NCBI GenBank assembly: GCA_963723595.1
Contig: CAVRRQ010000006.1
Location: 558,001 to 622,000, forward strand
Direction: 5' to 3'
DNA length: 64,000 nt
DNA from: RYN-230 sp963723595
GTDB taxonomy: Bacteria > Actinomycetota > Actinomycetes > Streptosporangiales > Streptosporangiaceae
Shown one piece after another: positions 7,151 through 16,870 of the stretch. Numbering within the stretch: the first letter of the stretch is position 1; each line of letters starts with the position of its first letter. The position numbers were made by a program, and so were the translations under genes. A model generated the notes under the pieces. The model was not told the origin of the DNA, did not search any database, and saw only the letters and a program-made list of their open reading frames with translations.

Positions 7151-10100
7151 CTAGGGTTCCATTCCGGTTTCGGTCCAGCGCTCGAAGACCGCGATCTGGT
7201 CGGCGGGCCACGCACCGTCGCAGGGCATGGTCCCGTCCTGGAGGCGCTGCAAAATGCCGGCGGCGTGGGTGCGGACGTCGTCGGCGGACGACAGGTCGAA
7301 GGCGAAGCTCATCGACTGGCGGTCCCGGTCACGGAACAGCGGCTTGATGTGCGCGTCGAAGCTGACCGCCTCGCCCGGCGCGGGCAGCGTCACCGGCTGG
7401 GCGGTGTCCTGGCCAGCGTCGTGCTTGGCCGGGGCGGGCGGGCCGCCCGGGCCCCAGTCCCAGGTCGGTACCAGGCTGGGCCCGCCGTCGGCGGCGGGCT
7501 GGGTCGCGACCCGGGAGAGCCACTCCAGGCAGGAGGCGAGCGCGGAGCGGAACCCGGGGGCGTCGGGCAACCCGGCCTCGTTTGCGGCCCGGCTGGCCAG
7601 GGACACCCAGCGTGCCCGCTGATCCTCGGTGAGCGGCTGACCGGAGGGTGACAGGAGGGACTGGGGCAGGGTTTTCCCGGCGCCGCGGAGGGCCGGACCG
7701 CCAAGGGCCGGACCGCCGAGGGCGGCGGCCAGCCAGGCGGCCAGGGCCTGCGGCTGGCCGGCTGGCATGTCCGCGAACACGGGGGCGAGCAGCGGGTCGG
7801 CGGGGATGTGCTTCTCGTACAGCAGACGGGCGGTGCGGGTGAGCGGGCCCAGCCCGCCCGCGTGCTCGAACAGCGTCGGGCTCGGGCGGCCCGGGGGGTC
7901 GGTGAACCCCACGTACCAGTGCATGCCGGAGCAGAACGGCTTGTTGCGGGAGTGACCGCACCGGCACAGCGCATAGTGCTCAGCTGAGCTTCCCTGGGCG
8001 TGCGCGACGGGCTCCCCCTCGGGGCCGGCGAGCGGGATCCGGCCGGTCACCCGGTACGGGCCGTCCGCGGTGATCTCGATCGCCGGGGGCCGGTGACCTT
8101 CCCAGTCGACGTCGGCACGGGCCTCGGTGCCGCCCAGCGCATAAGACAGGGCTCCGGACGGGCAATCGCGGACGGCCCGGATGATCTCATCCATCCGTCC
8201 GCCGCTGGGTGCCACGAACGGATCGTTATTGGTGCGGAAAACCACGGGCAGCCGGTCGGTGCAGTAGCCGGAGTGCTGGCAGATGCCGCGGTTGTCGAAC
8301 ACGGTCACCTGCTGGCCGTGGTAGGTGTCCCGCTGGTCGGCGACCCGCCCGGGATCCTTCTCGTCGCTGAACCCGTTCGCGTGGCAGGTCCCGTCGCAGG
8401 CGGGCTTGACCGCGGAGGCGCCGCAGCGGCACAGCGCGAGCTGCGGCGCGGCCTGCCCGGCCGATCCCCAGGTGATTCACTACCGTCGGCACGTTCGTGG
8501 CCAGGTAGGGGCCGTTGCGCGCCGCCTGGATCGATGCCGCCAGGCCGGACTGCGCCCGCCAGAGATCGTCCCGCCACGCCGGTTCCTGGCGGGGCGGCGC
8601 GACCCGGAGCAGCAGGTCCTGCAGAGCCGCGACCACCTCGGTGAGTTCCGGGGGGCAGGAGGGGCCGAGGCCGGCTCGCAGCCGGGTCGCCGCCAGCACG
8701 GCCTCCCGCAGCCGTCCGGCCGCGGCGGCGAACTCGGGCTCTCCCGCTGCAGGGCGGCCCCCGGGACCCGGGACGTCGCGGAGGGCGCTGAGCAGTTCCC
8801 CGGCCGCGCGGGATCGCTGTCCGTGTGGTCCGGGTGGGGCGCCTCGCTGGGGGATGGGCCGGCGGTTATCCCGTCCAGGATCCGGGTGCAGGCGGTGGCC
8901 AGGGCGTCGATGTCGGCGGGCAGCAGCCTCGGCCCGGCGGCCGCGAGGGCGGCCTGCGGGCTGCCGTCGGGGAGGTGCGCGGCCAGTGCGGCGGCGATCT
9001 GGCGGATGGCGTCGAGCACCGGCTCCAGCTGGGCGGCGATGGCCGTGCCGCGCCCGGCGCACAGTTCGCTGCACAGCCAGGCGGCCACGTCGAGCCGCTC
9101 GGCCAGCAGCGCCCAGGCCGCGTGCTGGTGCGGCATCAGGTAGTCGGATTCGTAGAACAGCTCGAAGCTGGGCCCGGCCGTGCGCGCCGGGTAAGCCGGG
9201 CCGGGCGGGCAGGGTGGTGGTCAGGCTGCCGAGCGGCTTGATCACCTGCACCATCAGCGCCACCGACGCGTCCGCGAGGACCTTCAGCTGGGCGTCGGTC
9301 TCGGTGGTGTGCGCGAAGAACCGCTCGAAGAGCTGGAGCAGGATCTCGTAGCTGACGTTGAACAGGTCGGTCACCCGCGCGGTCAGCGGGTCGGTGATCA
9401 TGGGTACCGCGTCGGCGCGGTCGTGCGGGCGGACGTTCGCGGCCATCACCGGCCGGGCCGGCTCGAATCCGGGGTTAGCCGCCTGCATCTGCTGGTACTC
9501 GTCCAGGATCGCCACGAACTGGCCGAAGTGCGCCTGGCGCCAGTGCCCCCGCGGGCCCTCGCCCTGCTCGACGATTTCCTCGACCGCCGCGCAGGCGCTT
9601 TCCAGCCCGGTGACCGGCAGCAGGTTAGGCCAGCCGAAGTACGCCGGGGTGGCCTGCGCGCGGGGCGGCCCGGTGAACAGCCAGTCCTCCCCGTACTTGT
9701 CGGTCAGGTGCCGCAAGCCGGCCTCGATCGAGCGGTACAGATGCCCGACCGTGGCGAAGTCCTGGCCGCGTCGGGACGATGTCGCGCGGGTTCATGCTCG
9801 GCGTGGCGGTCTGCATCGCGGCCAGGCCCTCGGCGTCCTGCAGGTCCATGCCCTCCGGTCGCTCCAGGAACATGAAATGCCGCAGCGCCTGGTCACCGAA
9901 CGGCAGCAGGGCCAGCTGCACCCCGGCCGGGTAGTGCCCGGCCGGGGCGGGCAGGTTCGGCCGGGACAGGTGCGGGGCGGCGCCGATGGCCGAGAGCAGG
10001 TTGTGCACCAGGGTCAGATGCAGCATCTCCCCGGCGGCCACGTTCAGGATCTGACGCTGCCAGCGCGTCGCCGCGGCCAGTTCGTCCGCGGTCAGCCCCT

Positions 10101-10366
10101 CGTCCTCGGATTCCTTGAGCGAGAACGCGGCGAACAGGTACTGGCACATGATCCCGTGCTCCAGCTCGGCCGCCTCGCAGAGCATGTAGATCAGTGCTTC
10201 GCGGTGCTCGATCACGAACGGGGCTTCGGGTGCCGCGACCCCGCCCCGGGTGTCGAGCAGGCGGGCCAGCCGGCCCTCGCCTGGGATGGGCATCCCCCGG
10301 CGTCGTTGTGGTGGTCGCCTGGTGATCTGGAGCGGTGGTGGCCTGGTGGTCCCGGTCGGTGGTCAT
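7151..10366 (-). CDS. ferritin-like / CDGSH / globin multidomain protein (frameshifted)
   Basis: A reading frame of about 1,070 residues, broken near 10296, 9770, 9185, 8805 and 8478. In order: a ferritin-like domain of the VioB/iminophenylpyruvate dimer synthase type (EHREALIYMLCEAAELEHGI, EEMLHL-like GEMLHLTLVHNLL); a long helical region; a CDGSH-type Fe-S motif (CRCGASAVKPACDGTCH); a divergent 4Fe-4S segment (ICQHSGYC, CPSGAL); a second CDGSH-like motif (CRCGHSRNKPFCSGMH); a group-II truncated-globin-like stretch (GGLGPLTRTARLLYEKHIPA); and a conserved tail with MPCDGAWP. ATG 10366 has GGGGAG five bases upstream, and one extra base in a C5 run at 10294-10298 then shifts the frame. Likely a redox or iron/oxygen enzyme of unknown substrate. 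Confidence 0.75.
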
Positions 10367-10482
10367 GAGTTCTCCCCGGTGTCGTTGTGGCCCGCGTCCC
10401 CGGCCGCCGGGCGCGTCACGGTCAGGTCGTGAGCGTCCATCACTGGCCCCCTGTCGTCATGCCCTGGATGTCGTCGCAGCTA

Positions 10483-10540
10483 CCTGGTCCTGTCGGCCTG
10501 GTCCTTGTCTGGCCTGGTCCTCGTCTGGCCTGGTCCAGCC
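10483..10540. repeat. four CCTGGTCC repeats at 14-16 base spacing
   Basis: CCTGGTCC recurs at 10483, 10497, 10513 and 10529. The middle units are the 16-mers CCTGGTCCTTGTCTGG and CCTGGTCCTCGTCTGG. The array lies in the 236-base divergent promoter between the CDGSH protein and the LysR gene, so it may be a regulator-binding array. Confidence 0.7.
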
Positions 10541-10602
10541 CGCGGAGGGTGGCCAGCCGCCCGGCCGCCGGATCCGGCCCGCGGCCGGTACGATCGGCCG
10601 CG

Positions 10603-11553
10603 ATGGACATTGAGGTCCGGCATCTGCGTTATTTTGTCGCGGTCGCCGAGGAAGGCAGCTTCACGGCCGCGGCTCGCCGCGTGCACATCACCCAGCAGGT
10701 GCTCAGCGCCCAGGTCCAGCAGCTCGAAACGATCCTGGGCGTCCGGCTCCTGGAGCGCAGCAGCCGCGGCGCGGCGGTCACGGCCGCGGGCGCCAGCTTC
10801 CTGGACGGCGCGCGCTCCACCCTGGCCGAACTGGACCGGGCCGCGTCCGCCGCCCGCAACTCCGCCACGGCGATCGAGGGCGTGCTGCCCGTGGGCCTGA
10901 GCGTCGCGGCCGGCGGCGACCTCCCCACGCAGATCCTCGCGGCGTTCCAGCGCGAGGAACCAGGCGTCGAGATCCGGCTGCACTCCTTCGAGCTCACCCA
11001 TCCGGCCGGCGGCTTGCTGGACCGCAGCACCGATGTGGCCTTCGTCCGCCCGCCGATCCGCGCCCCCGGCATCCAGCTCGCCACTCTTGCCGAGGAACCC
11101 CGGGTCTTCGTGCTGCCCGCCGGGCACCCACTTGCGGCCCGGGACTGCCTCCACCTCAGCGACACCGAGGCGCTGCCCTGGATCGCGGCCGCCGCCGCGA
11201 CGGACGGCTGCGACCCGACGGCCTGGCGGGACGACTGGCTCGTCAAGCCACGCCCGGGCGGAGGCCAGCCGGTCATCGGGGCCACCGCCCGGACCATCGA
11301 CGAATGGCGCGAGTACGTGGTGGCCGGCCGTGGGGTCAGCCTCTGCCCCGCGTCCGCGGAGACGTTCCACGCGCGGCCGGGCCTGACGTTCGTGCCGGTC
11401 AGAGGCGTGCCCGCCAGCCCCCTGTGCCTGGCCTGGCGCGCCGGCGACACCAGTCCCGCCGTGCGCCGTTTCGTCGCGGTCGCGAGAGCGGTCGCGGTCG
11501 CGAGAGAGACGGCCGGTGCCCCCGGCGCGGCCGGTGCCCCTGGCGCGGACTGA
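10603..11553 (+). CDS. LysR-family transcriptional regulator
   Basis: A 316-residue LysR protein. The winged HTH fills residues 1-60 (MDIEVRHLRYFVAVAEEGSF, then RVHITQQVLSAQVQQLE), followed by the coiled-coil linker and a LysR substrate-binding domain with GLSVAAGGDLPTQILAAF and VFVLPAGHPLA. The last 25 residues are an Arg/Ala/Gly-rich tail. The start at 10603 puts the HTH at the normal N-terminus; the frame is open upstream to 10387 but that part is unlike any LysR. It is divergent from the ferritin-like/CDGSH gene and probably controls it through the repeats between them. Confidence 0.9.
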   Translation: MDIEVRHLRYFVAVAEEGSFTAAARRVHITQQVLSAQVQQLETILGVRLLERSSRGAAVTAAGASFLDGARSTLAELDRAASAARNSATAIEGVLPVGLSVAAGGDLPTQILAAFQREEPGVEIRLHSFELTHPAGGLLDRSTDVAFVRPPIRAPGIQLATLAEEPRVFVLPAGHPLAARDCLHLSDTEALPWIAAAAATDGCDPTAWRDDWLVKPRPGGGQPVIGATARTIDEWREYVVAGRGVSLCPASAETFHARPGLTFVPVRGVPASPLCLAWRAGDTSPAVRRFVAVARAVAVARETAGAPGAAGAPGAD

Positions 11554-11882
11554 GCCCTGGTGATCACTCACTGACGGAATCCTCGGCGAATGATGATCCC
11601 AGCGCCAACAGTTAGCGCGGATACGGCGACAGCCAGGACGTGTGATTCCGCTTGTTGTCCTGGTCAGGGCGGCCGGCGGCGCGCGGAAGACGAGGCCGTC
11701 GAAGATCCGTTACGCTGCCGGCCGAATTTTGCGAGCCACCCTGGCCGATCGCCGCGACCCGGGAGCTGCTGCCGATCACCGGCCTGATTGCCTTCTACGA
11801 TAAGAGCGGACCTGAGAATGAGACCGACCGGCCTCCGGGCCGCGCATCGACTTGTCCGACGCGGGCAATAGGCTAGTTGCCC
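11554..11882. other. intergenic region without a supported gene
   Basis: About 330 bases between the LysR stop and the MMPL start. Short frames exist on both strands but none has a convincing start, codon bias or recognisable protein. It probably holds the MMPL promoter; I see no clear operator. Confidence 0.5.
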
Positions 11883-14357
11883 ATGCACATCGATGCGGTT
11901 TTCGGTGCCATCGGCCGGTGGGCCGTCCGCCTGCGCTGGCTGATCCTGCTGATCTGGGTATTCGGCGCGATCGCGGCCGTGACGCAGCTGCCGGCGCTGT
12001 CGAGCGTGACCCAGAGCAACAACTCCAAGTTCCTGCCCGCCAGCGCGCCGAGCCAGCACGCGATCGACCTGTCCGCGCCGTTCGGCAGCTCGAACCTGCT
12101 CCCGATCCCCGTCATCGCGGCGACCACCTCCGGGCCGCTGACCGCGGCGGACATCAGCGCCGTGACTGCGCTGCAGGCCAAGTTCCACTCCGTGACCGGG
12201 ATCAAGCAGGTGCTTGACGTCGGCCGCTCCGCCAACGGCCAGGCCGTGCAGTTGCTCGCCCTCGCCGCCAACAACAGCGGCAACCAGAACTATCAAGAGA
12301 ACCTCATCAACAGCATGCGCGCGAAGATCGCCAGCGCCGGGCTGCCCGCCGGGCTGCGGGTCCACCTGGCGGGCAGCATTGCCGTGCAGGTGGACCAGCA
12401 GAAGGCGTCCGGCAATACCGGCAACAAGGTGCAGGACCTGTCGCTGATCTTCATCATCGTGCTGCTCGTGCTCATCTTCCGGTCGCTGACGCTCGCCATC
12501 ACCACGGTCCTGCCCGCCCTGTTTTCCGTGCTCATCTCCGGTCCGCTGGTGGCCGAGGCGGCCAAGCATGGCCTGCAGGTGTCACCGCTGGCCCAGTTCC
12601 TGCTGATCGTCCTGGTGCTCGGCGCCGGCACGGACTACGGGCTGTTCCTGGTCTTCCGGGTCCGGGAGGAGCTGCGGGCGGCCGGCCATGACGTGACCGG
12701 CATGGACGGGGCGCCCGAGCATCGCCTGTTCCGGTCCCTGCTCTCGGACCTGGCCGGGGCCCGGCCGGCCGCGCGGACCGCGCTGGTCGAGTCGGTCACC
12801 CGGGTCGGGGAGTCGATCACCTTCTCAGCCGCCACGGTCATCGCGGCGGTGCTGACCCTGCTGGCGGCCAGCTTCCCGTTCTACTCCAACCTCGGCATCC
12901 CGTTCGCCATCGCGATCGCGGTCACCCTGCTGGCCGGGCTCACGCTGCTGCCCGCGCTGCTGTCGATCCGCCTGTCGCTGCTGGCCATGAAGCGGACGCT
13001 GTTCCAGGCCATGTTCCACCGGCCCAAGCTGCTGCCCTGGAGCATCCAGGGCAGCGGCGGGACCGGCATCTGGGGCCGGGTGGCCGGCCGCATCGTGCGC
13101 CGGCCCGCCACCACGCTGATCATCGGCGTGCTGGCGTTCGGCGGCCTGGCCCTGGCCGTGTTCGGCTATACGGCGTCAGGCTTCGGCGGCAGCACGGCCC
13201 CGCCGGCCGGCAGCGACTCCGCGAAAGGCACCCTGCTGCTGACCAAGTACTTCCCGGAGTCGGCCGCCAACCCGACCTCGCCGATCTTCAAGTTCAGCCA
13301 GCCGGTCTGGACCGATCCTCAGGTCCTGGCCAAGGCGACCAGCGAGCTCAAGGCCAGCAGCCTGTTCACCACGGTGGCCGGGCCGCTCAACCCGAGCGGG
13401 CTGACGCTGCCGCCCGCCGACTACGCCCGGCTGCACGCCGCGCTCGGGCCGGCCAAGGCCCTGCCGCCGGTCCCGCCGCCGGGGCTGGCCAGCAAGGTGC
13501 CGCCCGACGTCTACCAGCTGTACCGCAGCACCTCGAACTTCATCAGCGCCGACGGGCGGACGGTGCAGTACTCCGTCGGGCTGAAGGCCGGCGATCCCGG
13601 CGGCACGCCGGCCCTGAATGCCGTCCCGGCGATCCGCGCCGAGATCGCCAGGGTGGCCAAGTCCATCGGGGCCGCCGACTCGGCGGTCGGCGGCGAGGCG
13701 CCGGCCCTCTACGACATCAGCGCGGTGTCCAACAGCGACCTGGTCAGGGTCATCCCGATCGCGATCGTGGTGATCGGGATCCTGCTGGCGCTCGTGCTGC
13801 GGAGCCTGGTCGCCCCGCTCTACCTCATCGCCTCGGTGGGCTTGTCCTACCTGGCCGCGCTCGGGCTCTCAGTGCTGCTGTTCGTCGACATCGGGGGGAG
13901 CCAGGGACTGGTCTTCTTCCTGCCGTTCCTGATGTTCATCTTCCTGCTCGCGCTCGGCGAGGATTACAACATCCTGGTCATGACCCGGATCAGGGAAGAG
14001 GCGCGCAAGCTGCCGCTGCGTGAGGCGGTCGTCAAGGCGATCGGCGTGACCGGCACGACCGTGACCTCGGCCGGCCTGGTGCTGGCCGGCACCTTCGTGG
14101 TGTTCGGCCTGGTGGCCGGCGGCGGGGCGGGCGGCAGCCAGTTCCGCGACATCGCGCTCGGCCTCGCCCTCGGGATCCTGATGGATACCTTCCTGGTCCG
14201 GACGCTGCTCGTGCCCTCCACGGTCGTGCTGCTCGGCCGCTGGAACTGGTGGCCATCCAAGCTGACCATGGACCGTCCGGAGGTGCCCGCGCCTGCGTCC
14301 GGGAAGGCCGTGGCGGGAGCAACCGGGCCGGAGTCCGCCTCCACGACGCAGCCGTAG
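11883..14357 (+). CDS. MMPL/RND-family membrane transporter
   Basis: An 824-residue exporter of the MmpL (actinobacterial RND) family, acting in the cytoplasmic membrane on lipids or drugs. The architecture is duplicated: one N-terminal helix, an extracytoplasmic domain, a bundle of five helices with GAGTDYGLFLVFRVREEL, a second single helix near residue 410, a second outside domain, and a second bundle with ALGEDYNILVMTRIREEAR. The GTDYG and GEDYN motifs carry the acidic-Tyr pairs of the proton relay. There are no frame breaks. ATG 11883 is preferred over the TTG two codons earlier. No MmpS partner is adjacent. The substrate is unknown. Confidence 0.92.
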   Translation: MHIDAVFGAIGRWAVRLRWLILLIWVFGAIAAVTQLPALSSVTQSNNSKFLPASAPSQHAIDLSAPFGSSNLLPIPVIAATTSGPLTAADISAVTALQAKFHSVTGIKQVLDVGRSANGQAVQLLALAANNSGNQNYQENLINSMRAKIASAGLPAGLRVHLAGSIAVQVDQQKASGNTGNKVQDLSLIFIIVLLVLIFRSLTLAITTVLPALFSVLISGPLVAEAAKHGLQVSPLAQFLLIVLVLGAGTDYGLFLVFRVREELRAAGHDVTGMDGAPEHRLFRSLLSDLAGARPAARTALVESVTRVGESITFSAATVIAAVLTLLAASFPFYSNLGIPFAIAIAVTLLAGLTLLPALLSIRLSLLAMKRTLFQAMFHRPKLLPWSIQGSGGTGIWGRVAGRIVRRPATTLIIGVLAFGGLALAVFGYTASGFGGSTAPPAGSDSAKGTLLLTKYFPESAANPTSPIFKFSQPVWTDPQVLAKATSELKASSLFTTVAGPLNPSGLTLPPADYARLHAALGPAKALPPVPPPGLASKVPPDVYQLYRSTSNFISADGRTVQYSVGLKAGDPGGTPALNAVPAIRAEIARVAKSIGAADSAVGGEAPALYDISAVSNSDLVRVIPIAIVVIGILLALVLRSLVAPLYLIASVGLSYLAALGLSVLLFVDIGGSQGLVFFLPFLMFIFLLALGEDYNILVMTRIREEARKLPLREAVVKAIGVTGTTVTSAGLVLAGTFVVFGLVAGGGAGGSQFRDIALGLALGILMDTFLVRTLLVPSTVVLLGRWNWWPSKLTMDRPEVPAPASGKAVAGATGPESASTTQP

Positions 14358-15332
14358 TCGCGCTAGCCCGCGCGGGATCATTACTCGCCAGGTGGCCGGT
14401 CCGCGGCGGCCCTGGGCGGTGGCCTCGCGATGATCGGCGATCGCGAAGTAGAGCACGGAGGATCCGATGAGGGCGGCGCCGAGGGCATCGCGGCCGGTCA
14501 GGTCCTCACCAAGGAAGATCACCGCGCTGGCGACCCCGAATACGGGGATGAGGTTGAGGACCACCGCCGCGCGCCCGGCGTTGACCTGCACGATGACCAT
14601 GTTGAACAGCAGGAAGCTGAGCCCGAATCCGACGGCGCCCACGAGCACGGCGACCAGCCAGAACCGGGGTGCTGCCGTCACGGTCCCGGTGCCGGAGCCC
14701 GCGGCCCGGTGCGCGATAGTCACCAGCAGCGACGCGAGCGCGGCCACCGTGAACTGCCATGCCGTCAGCGAGAGGGCATCCGAGCCGTCACCGAAACGCT
14801 TGGCTGCAATCGTGTAAAGGCTCGCGCTGAGCACGCCCCCGGCTATCAGGAGGTCACCGGCAGCCGTGCCGCCGCCCGCGCCGGTCCCGACGCCGGCGAG
14901 CACCGCCAGTCCTGCCAGCGCGACCACGATCGCCAGGATGGCTGGCCGGGTGACGGTCTCCCGGAGCAGCACGGCGGCCAGCAGGACCACCAGCCCCGAT
15001 TCGAGGCCGCCGATCACCGCGCCGTGCACCGCGCTGGTCAGGGAAAGGCCGAACGTGTCACCCAGGTACGCCAGTGCCGGCTCGAGCAGGCCCAGCACTG
15101 CAGGAAGCCACCACGACTTCGGCGGACGGTAGCCGCGGACCAGCAGGGCGGCCCACAGGACGGCCGCACCGGCCAGGAGCTCGATGCTCAGGAGGGTCAC
15201 GGGATCGAAGCCGCCCAGGGCGTATTTCGTCCCGCTGACCGCTACCCCCCACAACCCTGCCGCCACGACCAGCGCGGCGGCCGGACGGCGCAGCCACGGC
15301 ACTGGTGATGCAACGGCCTTGCGGAACACCAC
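13869..15332 (-). CDS. EamA/DMT-family permease, C-terminus reads through into MMPL antisense
   Basis: Residues 1-310 are a ten-helix EamA (drug/metabolite) transporter with two repeated EamA halves, for example LWGVAVSGTKYALGGFDPVT in the first and FGVASAVIFLGEDLTGRDAL in the second. The family normally ends there, near 14400. This frame has no stop and continues 160 residues as pure Arg/Gly antisense of the MMPL gene. A one-base shift near 14390-14400 would give a stop (GE-stop) at about 14383, so the extension is probably an artefact. The start is GTG 15332. It faces MMPL tail to tail. Confidence 0.8.
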   Translation of the reverse strand: MVFRKAVASPVPWLRRPAAALVVAAGLWGVAVSGTKYALGGFDPVTLLSIELLAGAAVLWAALLVRGYRPPKSWWLPAVLGLLEPALAYLGDTFGLSLTSAVHGAVIGGLESGLVVLLAAVLLRETVTRPAILAIVVALAGLAVLAGVGTGAGGGTAAGDLLIAGGVLSASLYTIAAKRFGDGSDALSLTAWQFTVAALASLLVTIAHRAAGSGTGTVTAAPRFWLVAVLVGAVGFGLSFLLFNMVIVQVNAGRAAVVLNLIPVFGVASAVIFLGEDLTGRDALGAALIGSSVLYFAIADHREATAQGRRGPATWRVMIPRGLARLRLRRGGGLRPGCSRHGLPGRRRGHLRTVHGQLGWPPVPAAEQHDRGGHEQRPDQEGIHQDPEGEAERDVAELAAARPAAGHQAEHHEGAGQHQAGRGHGRAGHADRLDDRLTQRQLARLFPDPGHDQDVVILAEREQEDEHQERQEEDQSLAPPDVDEQQH

Positions 15333-15528
15333 GACGCCCCCGATCGCAGAATCGATCGATGCGACCGTAAGCAGGGTGGTGCTCAGCGCGAATCGGGAGC
15401 GGCACCCCCATATTCCGGCCGGGGCTCCCCAGATTTGCCTGGTGGCGGTGACGCCGGGCTCTCGGATCTCGGCCTAGGGCGCGGGCATCGGCCCGTCGGC
15501 CGCGTTGTCGGTCGCGGCGTCGCCGGTG

Positions 15529-16488
15529 TCATTGAACGTTGAGATTGCCATTGAGCAGGCTCCGGCCGAGCGGCGTCAGGGAATGGTTTACGCCGCGGCC
15601 GCGGCGCACCGTTTGCACGAGGCCGGAGGCCCGCAGCGCCGTGGCGTGCTCGGAAGCGGAGGGTGCGCTGGTGCCGACGCAGGCCGCCAGTTCCCCCGTA
15701 CTGCGCGGAGTACGCAGCGCGTGCAGCACGGCCGCCCTGGTCTGCCCCATGAGTCCGGCCAGGTCGCCGGCTTGGCTTGTCCCATACGCGGGGACTACCG
15801 TCCCTGCCGCGTAGATGAGCGCGTTGCCGCCGGATTCCCTCCGGTGGCTGGAGAACAGCGGGGGTCCTGTCCACAGCGCGGATGGCAACAGCTGCAAACC
15901 GCGGCCGCCCAGAGACAGCTCGCCCGTCCGCCACGATCGCTGCAGCGAGTTGTCACGCCACGCGAGATCGTCGTGCAACGTGCCGAGGAGCCCGGCCAGA
16001 CCACCGGTGGCCAGAACCGGAATCCGCTCCGCTATGTCGGTGTGGAAAGTCGCGACAATGCGTGACCAGTAGGGTGCCACGCAGGCAAGGTAGAAATCGC
16101 GCAGCCCGCGGACCACGGTCGTCATAGCTTCGGGGTCGCCGTCGGTCAGGGCGCGAAGCCATGAGGGGGGCCGGCCGGCGCCCCGCCACGAGGAGGGTAC
16201 CTCGTCCCGCAGCACCGACCTGGGGGTAGCCCGCACTATCTCCAGGCCCTCGGCCAGGTCCGGCACGACGGGGTCGACGAACATCGGCGCGGGCAGGCTC
16301 GCCGGTATCAGGTCCAGCAGTGGCCGTGCCGTCTTCGGAAAGGCGCGCCTCGCCTGGATGACCCACCAGTTCGGCGCCGCCGATCGGCGGCGTAGCTCGA
16401 GCAACCCGACCGACACTTCCGCGAGCGGTGCCGGGGTCTTAGCGAAGCGGGTCAGCAGCAGGTCGTCCCTGGTGAAGCGGACTCGCAT
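15529..16488 (-). CDS. ArsR-like winged-helix transcriptional regulator
   Basis: A 319-residue regulator of the actinomycete type that has a long N-terminal domain and an ArsR-like winged helix at the C-terminus. The opening MRVRFTRDDLLLTRFA matches the family start, so I use 16488 although the frame is open to 16683. The last 75 residues contain the DNA-binding part: RAAVLHALRTPRSTGELAAC, then SAPSASEHATALRASGLVQT. No metal-binding cysteines are seen. It is divergent from the oligopeptide-binding lipoprotein gene, with 382 bases between them. Confidence 0.8.
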   Translation of the reverse strand: MRVRFTRDDLLLTRFAKTPAPLAEVSVGLLELRRRSAAPNWWVIQARRAFPKTARPLLDLIPASLPAPMFVDPVVPDLAEGLEIVRATPRSVLRDEVPSSWRGAGRPPSWLRALTDGDPEAMTTVVRGLRDFYLACVAPYWSRIVATFHTDIAERIPVLATGGLAGLLGTLHDDLAWRDNSLQRSWRTGELSLGGRGLQLLPSALWTGPPLFSSHRRESGGNALIYAAGTVVPAYGTSQAGDLAGLMGQTRAAVLHALRTPRSTGELAACVGTSAPSASEHATALRASGLVQTVRRGRGVNHSLTPLGRSLLNGNLNVQ

Positions 16489-16870
16489 CGATGGCCTAGG
16501 GCCGGCAGGCCGGGCGACGTCGCGCCGCGAGCCTTCGGCGAGATCCGAATTGATTGCCTGCATCCCGGCCATCGTCGCATCGTAACGAGTAAAGCCGCTT
16601 GATCGCGTAACGGAGGCGTAACGGAGGCAGGGCGACGGTGCTGCCGCAGCTGGCGAGCCTGGTGTACGCCACGGGGTTGTCACCGATGAACATCATGCTG
16701 GAGGCGCTTTCCTGTGTGGAGGTGGGCATCATTTGTTACACCGGACTGGGGAATCAATTTTCTCGGGGACGTCACCAATGGGCATTGCTAAAAGTCGGTC
16801 CGAGATTCGGGGGCATTCCCCGTCCGGCCACATTCCTAACTTTCATGGCAACAGGAGGCCTTTTCACCTT
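16489..16870. other. divergent promoter region with 11-base direct repeat
   Basis: The gap between the ArsR-like regulator and the solute-binding lipoprotein is less GC-rich than its surroundings. It holds two adjacent copies of GCGTAACGGAG (16605-16626), with a looser CGTAACGAG at 16581. The 11-base period puts the copies on one face of the helix, so a regulator could bind both. No gene is supported here. Confidence 0.5.
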
